From Adenanthera pavonina (Eukaryota; Streptophyta; Magnoliopsida; Fabales; Fabaceae): a DNA stretch of 64,000 nucleotides. This document shows positions 57,955 through 64,000 of this stretch, one piece after another (position 1 is the first letter of the stretch; every line of letters starts with the position of its first letter). A model generated the notes under the pieces. The model saw only the letters and a program-made list of their open reading frames with translations, had not been told where the DNA came from and made no database searches. The DNA is taken from contig JAIVEN010000014.1 of assembly GCA_026686845.1 (NCBI GenBank), positions 37,098,001-37,162,000 on the forward strand, read 5' to 3'. The translations under genes were made by a program, and so were the position numbers.

Positions 57955-58375
57955 ATAAGAACATTAATCTTATCTTACCAAGTAAGGTCACGTACATGGA
58001 TCATATATGCCACTGAACTTTATCAAATATCATCTCTTTAGATAAATTATTTACCAAGAGATCCAGTCTTATAGCCTCCATCGATATTCTTCTTGGTCTC
58101 CCTCTATTTTTTATAGGACTTAAAACTATATGATCAACTCTTCTCATTACTTCTTCTGGTGAACTTCTCTGTACATATCCAAACCACCTTAATTGATTTT
58201 CTACTATTTTCTTCTCCATAAGTGCTACTCCAACTTATCTTGTTATACTGGTATTTCGAATCTTGTCCTTTCTTGTATGACCATACATCCAACTCAACAT
58301 TTTCATCTTTGCTATCTCTATCTTATGCTCTTATTATCTCTTGAAAGCTGAACATTCCTACCATACGGCATGTAA
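57955..58375 (-). mobile_element. LINE 3'-end fragment in phospholipase D intron
   Basis: The minus-strand translation contains 'MEKKIVENQLRWFGYVQRSS' and 'MRRVDHIVLSPIKNRGRPRR', typical of the C-terminus of plant LINE proteins. The preceding block 'YGHTRKDRIRNTSITR' is readable near 58240-58300. A 5'-truncated antisense insertion between exons 7 and 8. Confidence 0.75.
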
Positions 58376-59759
58376 TCTCTATGCACTGCTAAATTTATTC
58401 TATGTTGGTTTTTATTCCCAGGCACTTAGTCAAAGTAGCTGACATTTCATGATTTACGTTCATTCAAAAGGCATGATAGTTGATGACAAGCATGTGATAC
58501 TGGGGTCTGCAAACATCAACCAGCGCTCTATGGAAGGAACCAGGGACACTCAGATTGCAATGGGAGCTTACCAACCTTATTATACCTGGGCAAGAATACA
58601 CTCTTATCCATGTGGACAGGTATATTTTATTGGCAACTAATTATTTTCATATCAAGCCATTTTTCATGTTTTTAAATTCAATCTTCACTATAGGCATTCA
58701 AGCAAAGAAGTTGATCATCAGTAACTACTTAATAGTTGTAGGGAAATACCCGAAGGTGTTGCTTGATAGAGAGACATCAAGTAGGAGCATGATGCATATT
58801 AAAGCCAGTTTTGAAAACCAGGATAGCTCACTACCATGAGAAGTAAATTAGGGTTGTGGTTGTATTCTGAACTATCTCTAGACAAAGTTTTATAAGAGGT
58901 ATATTTTATTGCTTGATATCTCTAGACAAATTCATTCTTTATGACAATGAAGTCACATAGCTGAGGTCTTAGGATTGTATTCTGATTCCTCGAAGCCCCT
59001 AGAGTAGAAATATGACTTTGTCTAGAGATATCAAAGCAATGAAATATCTATGGACCTATTATAAATGTTCTTCAATTAGCTTCTGGTGTCGGGGAAAGGT
59101 ATTAACTAAATGTTTAGTACGTTAGTTCTGATTGTTGCCAAACAATCAAGGATGTGCCATGATAAGATCATATGCGCTTCAGGGGATCCAGTTAGAGTGA
59201 GAAAGAGAGGGGAGGTGAGGTCTTGTGGAACCCACTTCCCCTTTCTACTATCTCCCTAAATGCCTTCAGATCTGTATTTCCACAATGGAATTTATGCAAA
59301 AGAATACATTAAGGTGGCATTTGGTATATAGATGTGCCGTGATAATAATTGATCTTATTAGTTTTGTTTAAGTTTGTTTTCTCTTCATATCTCTTCAGTG
59401 CACTTTGGCTCCTGTTACAATTACTTAGACCTGACTGCTATTCCTTATGAAACTGTATTATGTAGATCTATGGATATAGGATGTGGCTTTGGGAAGAACA
59501 CACAGGAACGATTGAAAACTGCTTCTTGCAGCCGGAGAGCCTCGAATGTGTAAGAAGAGTAAGAGCAATGAATGAAATGAACTGGAAACAATTTGCAGCA
59601 CCTGAAGTAACAGGGACGAGGGGGCATCTACTCAAATACCCAGTAGAAGTAGATCGAAAGGGAAAGGGTAGATCCCTCCGTGACCATGAAAATTTCCCTG
59701 ATGTGGGAGGCAAAATAATCGGATCATTTCTTGCCCTTGAGGAGAATCTTACCATTTGA

Positions 59760-60231
59760 TGAACACTCACTTCTTCCTTGTGGCCATTAGAATAAGGTGC
59801 TTGTAAATTGCAAAATAGAATTATGTCTATAAAGTTTTTGGAAAATAATTTACAAAATATAAGAGTTGACAATTTTTTTAGTGCATGATAGTTGTTGAAG
59901 ATACAAATACAATGTACAGCCCTGCAACATAGAACTCATTTTGGTTTTTCTTTTGCCTTTCCGGGAGGAATAATGAGAGATCCTACTAGCCACACAAGTA
60001 TTGAGCATACGTGTCCGGTTTTTGTTCATGTGAATATTGTAGCAAGAAGAGCAAGTACGATATTCTAATCTCGTGCTAGTCGATGTTGTATGATTGTAAT
60101 TGCTGCTCTTTAATTTCATTGACCCTTTATTTATTTTTGTTTTTAATTTCGTGATGACATATTGTGAATGATTTTGTTAGATGAAGATGATCAACTGTCA
60201 CACTAGTAAATCTGTGTTACAGCTTCAAGAT
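59760..60231. other. Intergenic DNA downstream of the phospholipase D pseudogene
   Basis: Probably the relic 3' UTR followed by AT-rich sequence. No gene seen. Confidence 0.4.
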
Positions 60232-60883
60232 TAGAGCTGTCAAAATGGGTTAAACCCGATGGGTCGATCTGAAAAGTCTAAAAAAATGAATGGGCTGAAT
60301 CTCAATTTTTAATGTCAAAATATAATATGGATTTTTTTAGCCTGGGCCGTTTAGATCCAGCCCGTGACGGACCGGCCCGAAAAGTCCATTTTTTTTTAAT
60401 ATTAAAAAAATACATATTATTTTATTAATTAGTGATGTATAAATTGTAAGATTTAAATATTATGTTAACTTTTAATTAATTATGATGATAATTAGTTGTA
60501 TTAATTTAAAAATTAAATTTATATATTATTTCTTATATATTTTTCATACTATTCTCCAATTAAAATTTAACATATGGATTTTTTAATTTTTTTTATATTT
60601 AAGAAGTTAACACTTTTAATATATAATTAATGACTAAATCTATAATGTATTAAAAATAACCCACATATTAACTTTTAATTAGAAAATAACACAAAAAACA
60701 TTAAAAAAAATATATAAATATTTTTCTTAATTTAAATAATTTTATAAAAAAATTTGAAAAAATAAAAAAGCCTATAGACCGGCCCGTAAACCCGATCCCA
60801 CAGGCTCAAACTTGCATTTTTAGGCCCGTATATCAAATCAGACTTTTAGGCTCAGCGCGACCCGACCCGATTTGACACCTCTA
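60232..60883. mobile_element. hAT-type MITE
   Basis: Ends are TAGAGCTGTCAAAATGGG and, read inward from the right, TAGAGGTGTCAAATCGGG. Flanking 8-mers TTCAAGAT (60224-60231) and TTCAGGAT (60884-60891) agree at 7 of 8. GC-rich ends (GGGCC, GACCGGCCC) surround an AT-rich core without an ORF. The 8-bp duplication and the TAGAG ends fit the hAT superfamily. Confidence 0.8.
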
Positions 60884-60891
60884 TTCAGGAT

Positions 60892-62178
60892 ATCCATTAA
60901 TGTTTCCGTTTGCTTATGGTGAGCATCATCGATTCATTTTGGTTCCTGTCGACCAAAAAAAGGGCTGCATTTGACAAATTCGAACTTTATTTTACAGTTT
61001 GATTTTTTCTAATACTATCTCTTAAGCTTTTTTCTTTATTATTATTTTTCTATTTTTATTATTTTTAAATAATTATTTTTTTTCATCTGTAACATTATTT
61101 TATTCATTTTATTTTATGTATCACTAACGATAAATCATAAAGAGCGACTTGTTAGGACACATAATTTTAGTTCTCCAATATAAAACATCGTTTCCTCCAA
61201 AATAATTCATATAAAAATATAAAATTTATAGAGCTATATTATTTGTAAATTATGAAAAGTAAGATTTTATATTTTATATTCAACTTTGTTCACTGATTTT
61301 ATTAGGTTTTATGTGACTACTTGTTATCAGTTTAATCATTATATATATATTTTAGTAGGATTCAAACGCTAGAAAAATAAATATAACTTCACAGAAGCTT
61401 CAAGTTTATCTATCCGTACATAGAAGAAAATATATATAATTTATCTTCCTAAAGTGGAATGTATTTTTCTTTTTTTATCAGCAAAGTTGAATGTGTTTTG
61501 GGGATATTTTAACTATTAATTTTAAATATATATTATAGGATATTTAATCCATAAACATGTTTTAAAAAAAAAACATAATTTGTATTGTACGCCTAAAACA
61601 ACAAAAGATGGTGACCAGTCTATATATTGCTAGCTCTTTAACAAATTAATTATCGATCCTACATAATCAATCATATAAAATAAAATGCAGGCCATAAGAC
61701 AAATATACATAAGATACCCGTCAAGATTTGGAGAGATGAACACTGCATACTAATCCTTGAAATAACATTAGATCATTCAAATTAAATATGTAATGTCCAA
61801 ATTTAAAATTAATTCTCAACTTTTTAAATGATAACTTAATTTTTCTTAAAAAAAGTGAAGTTGAAAAATTATTTTTACATTTTTACATTCTAAATCTATT
61901 AAAGTAAAAATATAAAAATAAAATAAAATTAATCTGAACCATCCACGCTCAATCCATTTGCAAAATGCACAGCCAAATTAAGATCTTCTAACTATAGAAG
62001 TGAGGAAAAAGATTAAGAGACGTAAATTTTTTATGTGAAACCTACAGGAGCAAAAGGAAACTTACTTCTTTCTCTGTTTTCTCTCCTCTTCAATTTATAT
62101 ACCACATCAGAGATCTACTGTTCACTTTGCAGAAAAGCACTTTCTTCACAGGAAACCATTCATATATCCAATTTAAGG
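60892..62178. other. AT-rich intergenic DNA and 3' flank of the ataxin-10 gene
   Basis: No gene or clear repeat. The part next to 62179 is the likely 3' UTR of the minus-strand gene. Confidence 0.4.
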
Positions 62179-63801
62179 TCACTTTTCATGGGATACATTT
62201 ACAAGCTTCGCACGTCTGGTTTTATGATCAACTTCCACTCTGAGTCCAAGTGCTGCAATTTCAGGCATATCAACAGATCCCTGAACCTCCAACTCAGAAA
62301 CTACCCTTTGGTTCTCCTCATTCCCCTCCAACATATTCCTCATTGACCATATTCCCCACTCTCTAAGGAATGGATTATCTTCATCAACAACACACTGCTG
62401 CAATAGGAGCATAATTCCATCTTTCTTCCTTATCTCATCTTGTGCATGCTTTCTTCTGTACACACAATTGCCAACAAGAGCAACAATATCTCTCCTAAAT
62501 CCCTTGTACAGGCAGGGTTTAGACAAACTTGGTGCTTCAGCTTTGTCTCGGTTCTCAGATTCCTTAACTGCTTTCCTGATTATTGCTGGAGGCTCAAGAT
62601 CACGAAGCAAAGACAAAAGTAAATCAATGAAGCCATTTGATAATAGTTCATCAACAACATCGTCTGCATCCCCTTTGCCACCTCCTATCACATCATCCTG
62701 GGCACAAATGTCTCTCAATATGTTGAGAGAGTATCCAAGAACATCAATGGCAGCACAACCAGTAGGTATACCAGACTCCACTTTATGGGCATGCTCGAGA
62801 ACTCCAATATACTTCTTGAATATTTCAAAAACAAACAATGCAACATCCTTTATAACAGTAATATCAGTCATATGTTCATTCAAGCTTTCTGCGTGAATTC
62901 CCAAAAGAAATGCTTGTTCTGATGATAACTGATCATATCTGAATTCAGTAGCTTCGACCCCAGAAGTGGCCCTAGACCATAATTTAGAGAACAATAGAGG
63001 CAACTGAGACTCTTCCAAACAGACTCTTAAAAGGAGTAACTTCAACCAGTCCTCTCCAAAACCATCTGGTTCATTAGAAACCAATGAATAAAGATTTGAC
63101 AAAGAAAAGGAATACAATTAATGAAACCAACAAAACCATAATGACATCAGAGAAAACTAGCACACTATATGAGCAAATACATCTAACAACCTACCAAAAG
63201 AAGCAGTCCGCACAATTTCAATCATTATAGGGCACCCACTATCACTGTACAGCTTTCTAACAAATTCAGGATTTCCACCGCAACATGTATAGATTATCAT
63301 ACACAACGGGTCACAAGTCCCCTTACTCCGGAGTCTTGCAAGTGATAGAAACCCATCAGGATAGAGTTCTTCCCAAATAGCATGCTGATGTTCTTTCGTA
63401 GCCAATGAAACATTTGCCAAAACCTGCAGACCTACACGAACCGATCCTTGATCTGGGTCTGAAGAACCTACCACCAACCTTAAAACATTCGAGACAATAC
63501 CAACCCCCTTAAGCTCAACAAATGAGTTTTGATTTGCAATTTCTCCAGCGCATAGATTTCTAAGGAGCTTCAAAGACAATGAGAGAAAATGATGCTGTGA
63601 AGGACAAGGCGCTAAATGAACTACGTCCAACACTGCAGGGAGAACACTTTTGGAAGCAAGCTCAGAACGACCAGAAGTAGATTTGGAAACTTCTATGAGA
63701 ATTTCTAAAGAATTTTGCAAGTCAAACGAGTTTGAAGCCCCAAACAACAACTGAAGAGTTTGTTCTGATATGAAGCACTCCAACGTATCAGTATTACCCA
63801 T
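62179..63801 (-). CDS. Ataxin-10 homologue (ARM-like repeat protein, two exons)
   Basis: Exon 1 is 63801-63195 and exon 2 is 63065-62179. The junction is GT-AG and the phases close, giving 497 aa. The protein is leucine-rich and helical, as expected for armadillo-like repeats. The C-terminus holds the ataxin-10 signature near residues 433-455 ('NPFLREWGIWSMRNMLEGNE'). Ataxin-10 proteins are cytoplasmic helical-repeat scaffolds; the Arabidopsis homologue is, as I recall, linked to embryo development (MEE50), and I have not verified this. A GTG directly precedes the ATG at 63801 and is not needed. No frame defects. This and the NPH3 gene are the only intact host genes in the window. Confidence 0.92.
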
Positions 63802-64000
63802 CACATATAAGAATAAAAATCAAGATTGAATGACGCAAAACACCCACACTTCTATTCGTTTGAATCTTGAACCCTATCCTACAGAATCTTGAATCATATC
63901 CTGCAGAAATTTACCCAAAAATGAAAAATAAACCACTTGAATCTAAAAGTGGATTCAGCCGTTACCTATGGAGCAAGTAAACATGTGAGGCTACAGAAAA
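63802..64000. other. 5' flank of the ataxin-10 homologue
   Basis: Upstream sequence on the minus strand with a short direct repeat (GAATCTTGAA, CCTATCCT/ATCCTGCAG). Probably 5' UTR and promoter, cut by the window edge. Confidence 0.4.

Larger units (their letters stand above)
52329..59759 (+). pseudogene. Phospholipase D beta-like pseudogene (5'-truncated, intron-containing)
   Basis: Nine exons are recognisable: 52329-52445, 53378-53572, 54374-54621, 54741-54813, 54929-55076, 56083-56231, 57520-57700, 58422-58619 and 59466-59759. All internal junctions are GT-AG. The first starts 'DGVMATHDEETRRFF' and the last ends 'FPDVGGKIIGSF...ENLTI'. Both HKD catalytic motifs survive ('HHQKTVIVD' in exon 2, 'HSKGMIVDD' in exon 8). 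In intact enzymes these cleave phospholipids to phosphatidic acid. The N-terminal half, including the C2 domain, is absent. A 1-bp deletion near 54550, a 4-bp insertion near 54770, a 1-bp insertion near 57616 and a TGA at about 58440 break the frame. Retained introns mean a duplicated, not a processed, copy. Confidence 0.9.

Noticed and set aside
52329..59759. A functional phospholipase D gene
   Set aside because: The N-terminal half is missing, and three frameshifting indels plus an in-frame TGA break the rest.

Overview
The window is nuclear DNA of a flowering plant, probably a eudicot. The signs are genes with GT-AG introns, plant gene families (an NPH3-type BTB protein, a beta-class phospholipase D, a plant ataxin-10 homologue) and AT-rich intergenic DNA packed with plant transposons. 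No bacterial or organellar features are visible. I cannot name the species.

Layout. (1) 1-18246 is a Ty1/copia retrotransposon on the minus strand (element A). It is cut by the left window edge inside its 3' LTR and interrupted at 7971-15129 by a second, plus-strand member of the same family (element B). The 5-bp target duplication ATTCT flanks B exactly. Both carry a long extra ORF between pol and the 3' LTR and a second purine tract, which suggests the Sirevirus lineage. (2) 18247-20600 holds the end of a MITE that A landed in, then a decayed LINE. (3) 21236-24497 is an intact five-exon NPH3/BTB gene on the minus strand. (4) 24500-33295 is AT-rich intergenic DNA with a minisatellite, a MITE and a foldback element. 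(5) 33296-50275 looks like one large Mutator-like transposon with about 160-bp terminal inverted repeats. Its visible interior is mostly tandem-repeat arrays, and an 11.9-kb copia element of a sister family (element C, 36146-48004, minus strand) has inserted into one of those arrays. (6) 50396-51049 is a Mutator-type MITE with a perfect 9-bp target duplication. (7) 52329-59759 is a 5'-truncated, frameshifted phospholipase D beta pseudogene whose introns took in a solo LTR and a LINE fragment. (8) 60232-60883 is a hAT-type MITE. (9) 62179-63801 is an intact two-exon ataxin-10-like gene on the minus strand.

Only two host genes look functional: the NPH3/BTB gene and the ataxin-10 homologue. All retrotransposon ORFs are broken.

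The most unusual signal is in elements A/B and C. Each family has filled its LTRs with its own short dyad-symmetric motif, and the same family-specific motif also fills the spacer upstream of the extra ORF. This suggests an LTR-like control region for that ORF, kept in step with the LTR within each family.
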